Assembly: GCF_000421565.1 (NCBI RefSeq)
Contig: NZ_ATXG01000012.1
Span: 62,001-126,000, forward strand
Length of the DNA stretch: 64,000 bases
Origin: Agromyces subbeticus DSM 16689
Lineage (GTDB): Bacteria; Actinomycetota; Actinomycetes; Actinomycetales; Microbacteriaceae
Direction: 5' to 3'
Under the pieces are notes generated by a model. That model was not told the origin of the DNA. It saw only the letters and a program-made list of their open reading frames with translations, and searched no databases. The stretch's first letter is position 1; each line of letters opens with the position of its first letter. Below, piece after piece: positions 48,136 through 56,977 of this stretch. The translations under genes were made by a program, and so were the position numbers.

Positions 48136-49629
48136 TCAGCCGATCGCCACCGGGCGGCCCCAGTGCGCCGACTCCCCCGCCGGCGAGAACGACTGCGGCA
48201 GGCCCCATGGGTTCGCGGTCTGCAGCGGTGCGGGGAGCAGTTGCTCCGACGCGCCCTGGTAGGCGACCGGTCGCAGGAAGCGCGAGATCGCCGCCGTGCC
48301 GACCGACGTCGAGGAGTCGTTCGTCGTCGCGGGCCAGGGCCCTCCGTGCTGCATCGCGGGCGTCACGGCGACACCCGTGGGCCAGCCGCCGAACAGCACT
48401 CGGCCCGCGTGCTCGGTGAGCACGCGCACGAGCGCCAGCAACGCGGCATCCGCTTCACCGCTCGCCGCGTGCACGGTCGCGGTGAGGTTGCCCTCGAAGA
48501 GCGTCGGCACGAGCGCCGCGAGATCGGTGCCCGGCTCGTGCTCGACGAGCACCGAGAGCGGGCCGAAGGCCTCGTCGAGCAGCGCCTCGCGGCCGGCGAT
48601 GAGATCGTCGAGCGAGACGGCCACGATCGTCGGCGTGGCCCAGCCGTGCTCCTCGCCGTCGATCTCGATGCCGCCCGAGGCGACGACGCGCACGCCCGCC
48701 GCCGCGAGGATCTCGTCGCGGCGCGCGCGGTAGCCCGCCGCGATGCGCGGGTTCAGCAGGCGGTGCGGAGCGACGGGAGCCGCGGCATCCGCGATCGCGT
48801 CGTCGAGGCCGTGCCCGCTCGGCACGAACACGAAGCCGGGCTTCGTGCAGAGCTGGCCGGCCGAGCCCGCGACGCTCGCGACGTAGCCGGCGGCGAGTTC
48901 GGCGCCGCGCTCGGCGATCGCGCCCTGCGTGACGAATACCGGATTCACGCTGCCGAGCTCGCCGTAGAACGGGATCGGCGCCGGGCGCGCGGCCGCGAGG
49001 TCGGCGAGCAGGCGGCCCGCGTTGATCGAGCCGGTGAACGAGCCCGCCTTCACGCGCGGGTCCTGCAGGATGGCGACGCCCTCGGCCTGGCCGGTCACGA
49101 GCTGGAACACGCCGTCGGGCATGCCGGCCGTGTCGAGCGCCGCCGCGACGACCTCTGCGGTGCGCCGTGAGAGCTCGGGATGGCCGGAGTGCCCCTTGAG
49201 GATCACGGGACAGCCCGCGGCGAGCGCGGCAGCGGTGTCGCCGCCCGCGACCGAGAACGCGAACGGGAAGTTCGAGGCGGCGAAGTTCACGATGGGACCG
49301 ACCGGCACGAGGTAGCGGCGCACGTCGGGGCGCGGGCCGAGCACGAAGTCGGGATCGGCGGCATCGATGCGCACGTCGAGGTAGCCGCCGTCGACGATCG
49401 TGTCGGCGAAGAGCCGCAACTGCACCGCGGTGCGCTTGAGCTCGCCGCGGAGGCGCGGCTCGGTCAGTCCGGTCTCGGTCATGGCGATGCCCACGAGCTC
49501 ATCGGCGTTCGCCTCGAGGGCGGCCGCGACCGCGACGAGGGCCGCCGCGCGGTCACGCGGAGGGGTCTCGGCGAAGGGAACGGCTGCGGCGGCCGCGTTC
49601 GCGGCGATGGTCTCGAGATCGTGCGTCAT
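48136..49629 (-). CDS. 2-oxoglutarate semialdehyde (2,5-dioxovalerate) dehydrogenase
   Basis: 497-residue aldehyde dehydrogenase. FNFAASNFPFAFSVAGGDTA is the cofactor loop of the NADP-linked 2,5-dioxopentanoate subfamily. The catalytic Glu lies in FYGELGSVNP (about 222) and the catalytic Cys in AGQLCTKPG (about 260). It oxidises 2-oxoglutarate semialdehyde to 2-oxoglutarate, the last step of trans-4-hydroxyproline degradation and also of oxidative pentose and glucarate routes. Its place 20 bp after the 4-hydroxyproline epimerase gene indicates the hydroxyproline route. GGAGA precedes the ATG. Confidence 0.9.
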   Translation of the reverse strand: MTHDLETIAANAAAAAVPFAETPPRDRAAALVAVAAALEANADELVGIAMTETGLTEPRLRGELKRTAVQLRLFADTIVDGGYLDVRIDAADPDFVLGPRPDVRRYLVPVGPIVNFAASNFPFAFSVAGGDTAAALAAGCPVILKGHSGHPELSRRTAEVVAAALDTAGMPDGVFQLVTGQAEGVAILQDPRVKAGSFTGSINAGRLLADLAAARPAPIPFYGELGSVNPVFVTQGAIAERGAELAAGYVASVAGSAGQLCTKPGFVFVPSGHGLDDAIADAAAPVAPHRLLNPRIAAGYRARRDEILAAAGVRVVASGGIEIDGEEHGWATPTIVAVSLDDLIAGREALLDEAFGPLSVLVEHEPGTDLAALVPTLFEGNLTATVHAASGEADAALLALVRVLTEHAGRVLFGGWPTGVAVTPAMQHGGPWPATTNDSSTSVGTAAISRFLRPVAYQGASEQLLPAPLQTANPWGLPQSFSPAGESAHWGRPVAIG

Positions 49630-49649
49630 GGGGTCTCCTGGGGTGCAGC

Positions 49650-50651
49650 TCAGAATTGGAAGCCGGTGGGGAAGGGGTCAGCCGGGTCGAGCAGGTACTG
49701 GGCGGTGCCCGTCACCCAAGCGCGGCCCGTGATCGTGGGGATGACGGCGGGGCGGCCGTCGACCTCGGTCTCGGCGATCAGTCGGCCGACGAAGCGGCTG
49801 CCGATGAACGACTCGTTCACGAAGTCGGTGTCAAGCGCGAGCTCGCCCCTGGCCCAGAGCTCGGCCATGCGCGCCGAGGTGCCGGTGCCGCACGGCGAGC
49901 GGTCGAACCAGCCGGGATGGATCGCCATGGCGTGGCGCGACAGCGTGGCATCCGAACCGGGCGCGATGAACTCGACGTGATGGCAGTGGTCGAGCCCGTC
50001 GATCGTCGGATGCCGCGGCGGCGCGGTCTCGTTGATGGCCTGCATGATCGCGAGGCCCGCAGTGATGATCTCCTGCTGGCGCGAGCGATCGAACGGCAGG
50101 CCCACGGCATCGAGGTCGACCATGGCGTAGAAGTTGCCGCCGAACGCCATCGAGTAGGGAACCGTGCCGTAGCCGGGCACCTCGACGGCGGTGTCGAGCA
50201 CGTCGACGTAGCTCGGCACGTTCTCGATCGTGACCGAGTCGGCGTGCCCGTCGGAGACCGTCACTCGAGCGATCACGAGGCCGGCCGGGGTGTCGAGGCG
50301 GATCTCAGTCACGGGCTCGACGACCTCGACCATGCCGGTCTCGACGAGCACCGTCGCGACGCCGATCGTGCCGTGACCGCACATCGGGAGGCATCCGCTC
50401 ACCTCGATGTAGACGACGCCCCAGTCGCAATCGGTGCGGGTCGAGGGCTGGAGGATCGCGCCGCTCATGGCCGCGTGCCCGCGCGGCTCGTTCATGAGGA
50501 AGAGCCGCAGCTCGTCCATGTGCGCCATGAAGTGCAGGCGCTTCTCGTTCATGGTCTCGCCCGGGATCACGCCGACGCCGCCCGTGACGACGCGCGTCGG
50601 CATGCCCTCGGTGTGCGAGTCGACCGCAGAGATCATTCGCTTCGAACGCAT
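49650..50651 (-). CDS. 4-hydroxyproline 2-epimerase (proline racemase family)
   Basis: 333 residues. Both catalytic cysteines of an active racemase/epimerase are present: PMCGHGTIG (Cys about 90) and RSPCGTGTSARMA (Cys about 252). That argues for 4-hydroxyproline 2-epimerase or proline racemase and against the Thr/Cys dehydratase type. It turns trans-4-hydroxy-L-proline into cis-4-hydroxy-D-proline, the substrate of the neighbouring dehydrogenase. The start at 50651 follows GGAGGAG. First catabolic enzyme of the pathway, sixth-last gene product to complete the chain within one operon. Confidence 0.9.
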   Translation of the reverse strand: MRSKRMISAVDSHTEGMPTRVVTGGVGVIPGETMNEKRLHFMAHMDELRLFLMNEPRGHAAMSGAILQPSTRTDCDWGVVYIEVSGCLPMCGHGTIGVATVLVETGMVEVVEPVTEIRLDTPAGLVIARVTVSDGHADSVTIENVPSYVDVLDTAVEVPGYGTVPYSMAFGGNFYAMVDLDAVGLPFDRSRQQEIITAGLAIMQAINETAPPRHPTIDGLDHCHHVEFIAPGSDATLSRHAMAIHPGWFDRSPCGTGTSARMAELWARGELALDTDFVNESFIGSRFVGRLIAETEVDGRPAVIPTITGRAWVTGTAQYLLDPADPFPTGFQF

Positions 50652-50693
50652 GTCTTCTCCTCCAGCCCTGCTGTGATCGCGACCGCTCGCGGC

Positions 50694-51611
50694 CTAGCGG
50701 CTCGCGATGTAGTCGAGCGCCTTCTGCGTGTCGCGGCGCACTCGTGCCTCGTGCTCGGTCGAGAGCGGGCCGCGCGGCGGGCGGGTCACTCCACCGTAGC
50801 TCTGCCCAGCGACGTCGATGGAGAGCTTGATCGCCTGCACGAACTCGGTCTTCGAGTCCCAGCGGAACACGGCCACGAGGTTCTTGTAGAGCTCGCGGGC
50901 GGCGTCGATCTGACCCGACTTCACGAGCTCGTAGATCTCGACGGCCTCTTTCGGGAAGGCGTTCGGGTAACCGGCGAACCAGCCGGTCGCTCCCACGACG
51001 AGCGACTCGAAGAGCAGGTCGTCGGCGCCGGCGATGACGTCGATGTCGCAGAGTTCCTGAATCTCGAGCACGCGGCGGATGTCGGTCGTGAACTCCTTGA
51101 CGGCCACGACGTTCTCGAGCTCGAAGAGCTCGGCGACGAGGTCGGGGGTCAGGTCGACCTTGGTGTCGATCGGGTTGTTGTAGAGCATGATCGGCAGGCC
51201 GACCTCGTTGAGGCGCGTGTAGTGCTCGACGACCTCGGCGCGGTTCGCGCGGTAGATCGTCGGCGGCAGCGCGAGCACGCCGTCGGCGCCGTCGGCCTTC
51301 GCGTACTCGGCCCACTGCACGGCCTGGTGCCACCCGACGCCGTGCACGCCCGCGACGACGAGTCCGCGGCCGGCGACCGTCTCGACGGCGACCTGGATGA
51401 CCTTGCGGCGCTCCTCGTCGGTGAGGCTCGAGTACTCCCCCAGGGAGCCGTTGGGGCCGACGCCGCGGCATCCGTTCTCGATCAGGAAGTCGCAGTGCGC
51501 GGCGAACTTGTCGTAGTCGACGGCGAGGCCGGCGGGCGCCGAGGCGTCTTCCTTGAATGCGAGCGTCGTGGCGACGACGACCCCGCCGAGGTCGAACTTC
51601 TGGGTGGTCAT
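50694..51611 (-). CDS. DapA-family lyase, probable pyrroline-4-hydroxy-2-carboxylate deaminase
   Basis: 305-residue TIM-barrel of the DHDPS/NAL family. The Schiff-base lysine is in VVAVKEFTTD (about 170) and the helper tyrosine in PIMLYNNPID (about 143). The usual GTTGE reads GSLGE, as in several non-DapA members. Between the epimerase and dehydrogenase genes it is best read as the enzyme that deaminates delta-1-pyrroline-4-hydroxy-2-carboxylate to 2-oxoglutarate semialdehyde. It overlaps the FAD subunit gene by ATGA. Sequence alone would not exclude another 2-oxo-acid lyase. Confidence 0.85.
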   Translation of the reverse strand: MTTQKFDLGGVVVATTLAFKEDASAPAGLAVDYDKFAAHCDFLIENGCRGVGPNGSLGEYSSLTDEERRKVIQVAVETVAGRGLVVAGVHGVGWHQAVQWAEYAKADGADGVLALPPTIYRANRAEVVEHYTRLNEVGLPIMLYNNPIDTKVDLTPDLVAELFELENVVAVKEFTTDIRRVLEIQELCDIDVIAGADDLLFESLVVGATGWFAGYPNAFPKEAVEIYELVKSGQIDAARELYKNLVAVFRWDSKTEFVQAIKLSIDVAGQSYGGVTRPPRGPLSTEHEARVRRDTQKALDYIASR

Positions 51612-53125
51612 TGGTGTCCCTTCTGGACGGTCGGTTTGGAGAGGTGAGGTTCGGTGGGCTCAGTCGGGCCGATGCCCCCGGCGAGTTCGCCGAGGCGCAC
51701 GGGACTGGCGATGGGTCGGCGGTCGGTCGTCGCGGCAACCCCCCGCTGGTCGAGGAGGCCGCCCGCGGCCGTCTCGGGACCCCCGCCGATGAGCTCCTCG
51801 ACGGTGCCTCCGCAGACGCGCCCCTGGCAGATGCCGAGACCGGCCCGGGTGGTGAGCTTCATCGAGCGCAGGCCGCTGCCGCACGTCTGCGCCGCCGTCT
51901 CGCGGAAGCGCCCGTACGGCACCTCTTCGCAGCGGCACACGAGGGTGTCGTCGTCGAGCCAGGCGGTCCAGCCGCGGCGGATGCCGTGCGCCGCCTCGAT
52001 GCGGGCGGCGAAGCCGGTGAACGTCGTGCGGGCCTTCGCGGCTCGTCGCACCTCGGGGTCGCCCGGCGAGCCGCCCGCGGCGCAGTGGCCGGCGAGTTCG
52101 CCCTCGACCAGTGCTGCGTCGACGCCGCCGATTCCCGTGATCTCGCCCGCGGCATAGACACCCGCGACGCTCGACTGCTGCGCCTCGTCGACCTCGACGA
52201 ACCGCGATGACGAGATCGCGCAGCCGGCCGCGATCGGCAGCTCGAGGCGCGGCGTGAACCCGTGGCTGACGCACACGGCATCGGCGGCGATGCGCTGCTC
52301 GGTGCCGGGCACGGGCCGCCAGTTCGCATCGACGCGGGCGACCGTGACGGCCTCGACCCGGTCGGTGCCGTGCGCGGCGATGACGGCGCGGCCGGTCGCG
52401 TACGGAATTCGGTGGCGCAGGTGCGTGCCGACGTAGCCCGCGAGCTCGCCGCCCTTCTTCGCCGCCCCGATGAGCTGCCACGGCTTCGGCAGCCAACCGC
52501 GCACGAGGCCCGCGATGCGGCTCGCCTCGAAGACGCCGAGCACCCGGGCACCGGTCGCGACGAGGGACGCGGCGACGGGAAGCAGGAACGGACCGGCACC
52601 GGCGATCACCACCCGCTGCCCCACGGCGACGCGCTCGCCCTTGGCGAATGCCTGCGCGGCACCGGCGGTGAAGACGCCGGGCAGATCCCAGCCGGGGAAC
52701 GGCAGGGTGCGGTCGTGAGCCCCCGTGGCGAGCACGAGGGCGTCGGGCCGGAACGTGCGCCCGGCACGTCCCGTGCCGTCGGGCGGTCCGACGAGCACGT
52801 GCACCACGACGGGCGCGGCCGGCATCGGCGCCTCGGTTCGCGCCTGCGCCGGGGCATCCGACCGCTCGATCGCCCAGACCTGGGCGCCCATCACGATCTC
52901 GCAGCCCGCGTCGGCCTCGAGCGCACGGCGCATCGCGGTGAACCGCTGCCAGCCGTGGTGCAGGATGCGCTCGTTCGCCGAGGGCCGTTCGGGCGGCAGA
53001 TGCCGCCAGTACTGGCCGCCGGGTTCGTCGGCGGCGTCGAGCAGGGTCACGGATGCCCCGTGCGCCCGTGCGGCGAGCGCGGCGGCGAGCCCGGCGGGGC
53101 CGGCGCCAACGATGACGACCTTCAT
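51608..53125 (-). CDS. D-hydroxyproline dehydrogenase-type subunit: FAD/NAD(P) oxidoreductase with BFD-like [2Fe-2S] domain
   Basis: 505 residues. N-terminal FAD motif VVIVGAGPAGLAAALAA (about 3-19), a second nucleotide fold near 165 (RVVIAGAGPFLLPVA), and a C-terminal BFD-like iron-sulfur domain with cysteines CRCEEVP (about 393) and GICQGRVC (about 433). This domain order is that of the large subunit of HcnABC-like dehydrogenases, including D-hydroxyproline dehydrogenase. It is coupled to the small [2Fe-2S] subunit upstream and the DapA-family gene downstream, both by ATGA. Confidence 0.88.
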   Translation of the reverse strand: MKVVIVGAGPAGLAAALAARAHGASVTLLDAADEPGGQYWRHLPPERPSANERILHHGWQRFTAMRRALEADAGCEIVMGAQVWAIERSDAPAQARTEAPMPAAPVVVHVLVGPPDGTGRAGRTFRPDALVLATGAHDRTLPFPGWDLPGVFTAGAAQAFAKGERVAVGQRVVIAGAGPFLLPVAASLVATGARVLGVFEASRIAGLVRGWLPKPWQLIGAAKKGGELAGYVGTHLRHRIPYATGRAVIAAHGTDRVEAVTVARVDANWRPVPGTEQRIAADAVCVSHGFTPRLELPIAAGCAISSSRFVEVDEAQQSSVAGVYAAGEITGIGGVDAALVEGELAGHCAAGGSPGDPEVRRAAKARTTFTGFAARIEAAHGIRRGWTAWLDDDTLVCRCEEVPYGRFRETAAQTCGSGLRSMKLTTRAGLGICQGRVCGGTVEELIGGGPETAAGGLLDQRGVAATTDRRPIASPVRLGELAGGIGPTEPTEPHLSKPTVQKGHQ

Positions 53126-53445
53126 GGCCTCACCTCGGGCAGCGCGTCGTGCTGGATCTCGACGACGTCGCCGTCGGCGGCCCGGCGCTGGCACGCGCGC
53201 ACATCGCGTTCGCCGTTGACGGTGACGATGCAGTCGAAGCACACGCCGATGCCGCAGAAGAGCCCGCGCGGCCGGCCGTCGGCCGAGGTGCGGCGCCACG
53301 CGAGCCTGCCGCTCGCGAGCACGACGCCGGCGATCGTCTGGCCCGCGACCCCCGCAACCGTCTCGCCGTCGAGCGAGATCGCGAGCGGCGTCGCCCCCGA
53401 CGGACGGATCGGGTCGGAGGAGGCCGGCAGCAGTCGTGCGGCCAT
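53122..53445 (-). CDS. Small (2Fe-2S) subunit of the D-hydroxyproline dehydrogenase
   Basis: 107 residues with the ferredoxin-fold cysteine set LFCGIGVCFDC (about 64-73) and RAC (about 83), giving C-x4-C-x2-C-xn-C. It links electrons between the two flavin subunits in dehydrogenases of the HcnA/SoxA-delta type. It overlaps the DAO subunit stop by one base (TGATG) and the next FAD subunit start by ATGA, so the three subunits are made in step. Confidence 0.88.
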   Translation of the reverse strand: MAARLLPASSDPIRPSGATPLAISLDGETVAGVAGQTIAGVVLASGRLAWRRTSADGRPRGLFCGIGVCFDCIVTVNGERDVRACQRRAADGDVVEIQHDALPEVRP

Positions 53446-54629
53446 CACGCCACCTCGTCGAGATACGGTGCCAGCGAGGCACGGTCGGGCCGGAACGGCG
53501 CCGCATCGATGGCGGCGGCGCGACCGAGGAACTCGGCGACGAGCAATTCGGCCGTCGCGAGCGAGAGACCGATGCCCGCACCCTCGTGACCGCTCGCGTG
53601 CCAGAGGCCCGCGGTGCGGTGGTCGGCGCCGATGACCGGCAGGTGATCGGGCATGAACGGCCGGAACCCGCCGTAGCTGCGCATGATGCTCGCGCCGGCG
53701 AGGAACGGGAAGAGTCGCAGCGCCTTCGCCGCGATCTCGCGCAATGCCGCGACGCGAAGGCGCTCGTCGAAGCCGACCTGCTCGCGGCTCGAGCCGATGA
53801 GCACCGTGCCGGCCGCCGTCGACTCGACGACGCTCGAGGTCTGCAGTGCGGCGTCGCTCGACTGGGTCGCGCCGAAGTAGTCGCCGTCGTAGACCTTGTG
53901 GAACACCCGGTGCGGCATGCGGGTGGTCACGAGCACGTTGCCGCGGCGCGGCCTGACCGGCAGCCGTTCGCCGAGCATCGCGGAGACCTCGCCCGACCAC
54001 GGGCCGGCTGCGAGGATCACAGCACCCGCCGGCACGGCGCCCGCGGTCGTCGAGACGCCGGTGATGCGGCCGGTCGCGTCTCGCAGGGCGCCGGTGACGG
54101 CGACGAAGGGCCGGATGTCGGCGCCGTGGTTCCTCGCGGAGGCGAGGAGCGCCTCGGTCGCGATGACCGGCTGCACCTGTGCATCGTCGGGGTAGTGCAC
54201 GGCGGCGGTCATGTCGGGGTTCAGGTGCGGCTCGAGTTCGAGCGCCTCGGCGATCGAGACGGCCCTGGCGTCGACCCCGGCGTCGCGCTGCGATGCCGCG
54301 AAGTCGAGGAGCGGCCTCGCGCCCTCGCCGGTCGTCGCGACGACGAGCCCGCCCTTGCGCTCGTACTCGATGGCAGGAAACTCGGCGCCGAGTTCTTCGG
54401 CGAGTTCGGCCGCGACCCCTGGCCACAGCGAGGCGGCGTACTGGGCGAGGCGCAGCTCGGCGCCCGGGCCCTTGTCGGAGACGAGCAGGTTGCCCTCGCC
54501 CTTCGCGCTCGTGCCGGAGGCCGGGGCGTCTCGGTCGAGCACGACGACGCGGCATCCGGACTGGGCGAACGCTCGTGCACACGCGGCGCCGACGATGCCG
54601 GCACCGACCACCACGATGTCGCTGATCAC
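53445..54629 (-). CDS. DAO-type FAD subunit of the D-hydroxyproline dehydrogenase
   Basis: 394 residues, D-amino-acid-oxidase fold. FAD motif DIVVVGAGIVGAACARAFA (4-22), the C-terminal GFRPFMPDHLPVIGAD and HASGHEGAGIGLSLAT close the flavin site. This subunit would bind and oxidise cis-4-hydroxy-D-proline to delta-1-pyrroline-4-hydroxy-2-carboxylate. GTG start at 54629 with AAGGAG eight bases upstream. It is first after the internal regulatory gap (54630-54733), so the catabolic half probably has its own promoter as well as read-through. Confidence 0.88.
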   Translation of the reverse strand: MISDIVVVGAGIVGAACARAFAQSGCRVVVLDRDAPASGTSAKGEGNLLVSDKGPGAELRLAQYAASLWPGVAAELAEELGAEFPAIEYERKGGLVVATTGEGARPLLDFAASQRDAGVDARAVSIAEALELEPHLNPDMTAAVHYPDDAQVQPVIATEALLASARNHGADIRPFVAVTGALRDATGRITGVSTTAGAVPAGAVILAAGPWSGEVSAMLGERLPVRPRRGNVLVTTRMPHRVFHKVYDGDYFGATQSSDAALQTSSVVESTAAGTVLIGSSREQVGFDERLRVAALREIAAKALRLFPFLAGASIMRSYGGFRPFMPDHLPVIGADHRTAGLWHASGHEGAGIGLSLATAELLVAEFLGRAAAIDAAPFRPDRASLAPYLDEVA

Positions 54630-54660
54630 GGGCGCTGCTCCTTCCTGCTGCTGTTCGTCG

Positions 54661-54686
54661 ATCGTATCAGTAATATGTCACACATT
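54661..54686 (-). promoter_or_regulatory. AT-rich candidate operator/promoter of the catabolic genes
   Basis: A sharp AT-rich pocket in otherwise GC-rich DNA, between gntR and the DAO subunit gene. On the minus strand it holds TGTGACATATTACTGATACGAT; the last hexamer TACGAT (54661-54666) fits a -10 about 30 nt before the GTG. There is no convincing -35, which suggests regulated expression. It is a likely site for the adjacent GntR protein. Confidence 0.45.
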
Positions 54687-54733
54687 GCTGGCGATGAGTC
54701 TCGTGTTCGGACGCCATCCGCGGGACCCGCGGG

Positions 54734-55462
54734 CTAGGCGTGCTCGGGCTCAGCGCGCTCGGTCTCGCCCGGCTCGGTGCTGCCCGGCTCGGTCTCGGCC
54801 TCGGGATTGCCGGCCCACCAGCCGAGCGTGTGGTGGATATGCCGGTGCATGAGCTCGCGCGCGCCCGCGGCGTCGCCGGTCGCGAGCAGCTCGAGCAACT
54901 CGAGGTGCTCGGCGGCCGACTCGTCGAGTCGCTTGGTCTCGAGCATCGCCGAGAGCCCGACGAGCCTGGTGCGCGACCGCAGGTCGGCGACCGTGTCGAC
55001 GAGCAGGCGATTGCCGAGCATGCGCGTGAGCGTCAAGTGGAAGTGCACGTCGGCCTCGAGGTAGCTGCGCAGATCACCGGTGCGCGCACCGATCACGATC
55101 TGCTCGGCGAGCTCGGTCAGCGCCGGCAGCTCGCCGACCGGGAAGCGACGCGCGAGCTCCTCCATGGCAGGCGGCTCGAGCAGCTGACGCACCTCGACGA
55201 TCTCGCGCAGTGCCTCCGGGCTCACGGTCGTGACCCGGAACCCCTTGTTGCGCACCGGCTCGACGAAGCCGCGACTCTCGAGATCGAGCATCGCCTCGCG
55301 CACCGGTGTCGCCGACACGTCGAACTGCGCCGCGAGTGTCGGCACCGTGAGCAACGTGCCGGGTGCGAGCTCGCCGGAGATGATCGCTGCTGAGAGGGCC
55401 TGCTCGACATGAGCGCGCAGGCTCAGCTGCTGCTCCAGGGGACGAATCGCCGTAACCGCCAT
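54734..55462 (-). CDS. GntR-family (FadR subfamily) transcription regulator
   Basis: 242 residues. The N-terminal winged helix (LRAHVEQALSAAIISGELAPGTLL, then FDVSATPVREAMLDLESRGFV) is typical of GntR, followed by an FCD all-helical ligand domain with metal-ligand-like Asp/His residues (ADVHFHLTL and HRHIHH). The C-terminal tail is Glu/Thr-rich. The start at 55462 is preferred, though an ATG at 55483 is possible. Lying inside the operon between the peptidases and hydroxyproline enzymes, it is the obvious candidate to sense hydroxyproline or an intermediate. Confidence 0.88.
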   Translation of the reverse strand: MAVTAIRPLEQQLSLRAHVEQALSAAIISGELAPGTLLTVPTLAAQFDVSATPVREAMLDLESRGFVEPVRNKGFRVTTVSPEALREIVEVRQLLEPPAMEELARRFPVGELPALTELAEQIVIGARTGDLRSYLEADVHFHLTLTRMLGNRLLVDTVADLRSRTRLVGLSAMLETKRLDESAAEHLELLELLATGDAAGARELMHRHIHHTLGWWAGNPEAETEPGSTEPGETERAEPEHA

Positions 55463-55501
55463 GTCTGTTCCGACCTCTCTCATCGATTGCGAGCGGCGTG
55501 A

Positions 55502-56977
55502 CTACCGCGCTCGCATCCACTCTTCGAGGCCGACGGCATCGATCGGCAGCGCATCCGAGAGCACCTCGGAACCGCCGGTGGTGACCAAAATATCGTCTTC
55601 GATGCGAACTCCGATGCCACGCAACTCCGGCGGCACCGTTTCGTCGAAGGCGTGGAAGTACAATCCGGGCTCGACGGTGAGCACCATGCCGGGCTGCATC
55701 TCGCCGCCCTGGTACGCCTCGTAGCTCGATCGGGCGCAATCGTGCACGTCGAGACCGAGGTGGTGACCGATGCCGCAGACGAGGTACCGGCGATGATGCT
55801 GGCCGTCGGCGGAGAGCGCCTCATCGACCGAGACCGGCAGCAGGCCCCAGTCGGAGAGACCCCGCGCGATGACCTCCATCGCGGCGGTGTGGAAGTCGGT
55901 GAATGCCCGGCCGGGTCGCACCGCGGCGAGCCCCGCCCGGTGCGATGCCTCGACGAGATCGTGCACCTCGCGCTGGGCGGCGCTGAAGGTGCCGGATGCC
56001 GGGAACGTCCGGGTCACGTCGGCGGTGTAGTACGCACGGGTCTCGACGCCCATGTCGAGCAACAGCAGCTCGTCGGGCTTCACGGGGCCGTCGCAACGCA
56101 CCCAGTGCAGGGTCGGCGCGTGCTCGGCCGAGCCGATGATCGTCGAATACCCGGGCCCGTTGCCGAAGGTGCGCGCGTGCCGGTCGAAGGTGCCTTGCAG
56201 CCACCGCTCGCCGCCGAGCGAGATGGCGTTCGGGATCTCGCGGATGACGCTCTCGAACCCGCCGATCGTCGCATCGACCGCACGGCGGAGTTCGGCGACC
56301 TCCCACTCGTCTTTCACCATGCGGAGCTCGGCGAGCACCCGTCCGAGCTCGGGCGAGAGGTGTCGGCCGGCGAGTGCCTCGTGTCCGGAGTTCAGCGTTC
56401 CGCCGACGAGCATGCCGTCACCGCGGCGGAGCTTCTCGGCCAGTCGTGCGATGGGCTGCACATCGAGGCCGAGCGCGGCCGACCAGTCCCCCATGTCGGG
56501 CGCCGACCCCACCCACAGCTCTCCGTGCGCGGCGTTGCCGAAGAAGTCGGGATCGCCGGGGTACGCCGGTGCCGGGACGAAGACCGTCGCGTCGTGCGCG
56601 GTGCCGGCCGGCGTCAGCACGACGACGGCGTCTTCGGCTGAGCACCCGCTCAGCCAGAAGAAGTCGCTGTCGGGCCGGAAGTCGTAGTTCGTGTCGTTCG
56701 CGCGCACGGGCGCTGACCCGGAGGCGACCACGATCGTGCGGCCGGGAAAGGCGGCGCCGAGTCGCGCGCGGTGGGCGGCGGATGCCGCGGCGACGCCCGG
56801 CTCGACCGGCGGGGTGCGATCGGGGGTGCCCCATCCCGTCGCCATGTAGTCCAGGAAGGCGGGCACCTCCCGCAGTCGTGGCAGTCGCGGGTCGCGCGTC
56901 GCCGGCGCCGGCATCGACGCCGCCGCGCTCGCGTGCTCGTGGCCGGCGTGCTCCTGCGACATCCGGGTGTCGGTCAT
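55502..56977 (-). CDS. pepP: Xaa-Pro aminopeptidase (M24B, aminopeptidase P family)
   Basis: 491 residues. N-terminal creatinase-like domain (SAHRARLGAAFPGRTIVVASG, NYDFRPDSDFFWLSG) and a C-terminal pita-bread domain. The five metal ligands are visible: Asp of LLLDMGVE (about 308), Asp of YTADVTRTF (about 318), His of CGIGHHLGLDVHD (about 404), Glu of TVEPGLY (about 434) and Glu of RIEDD (about 459). It removes the residue before proline from peptide N-termini. No signal peptide, so it acts on imported peptides. It overlaps the prolyl aminopeptidase gene (ATGA). Confidence 0.93.
   Translation of the reverse strand: MTDTRMSQEHAGHEHASAAASMPAPATRDPRLPRLREVPAFLDYMATGWGTPDRTPPVEPGVAAASAAHRARLGAAFPGRTIVVASGSAPVRANDTNYDFRPDSDFFWLSGCSAEDAVVVLTPAGTAHDATVFVPAPAYPGDPDFFGNAAHGELWVGSAPDMGDWSAALGLDVQPIARLAEKLRRGDGMLVGGTLNSGHEALAGRHLSPELGRVLAELRMVKDEWEVAELRRAVDATIGGFESVIREIPNAISLGGERWLQGTFDRHARTFGNGPGYSTIIGSAEHAPTLHWVRCDGPVKPDELLLLDMGVETRAYYTADVTRTFPASGTFSAAQREVHDLVEASHRAGLAAVRPGRAFTDFHTAAMEVIARGLSDWGLLPVSVDEALSADGQHHRRYLVCGIGHHLGLDVHDCARSSYEAYQGGEMQPGMVLTVEPGLYFHAFDETVPPELRGIGVRIEDDILVTTGGSEVLSDALPIDAVGLEEWMRAR

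Noticed and set aside
49656..51647. Long plus-strand frame over the epimerase and DapA-family genes
   Set aside because: Crosses two well-supported minus-strand genes and their intergenic gap; no motif.
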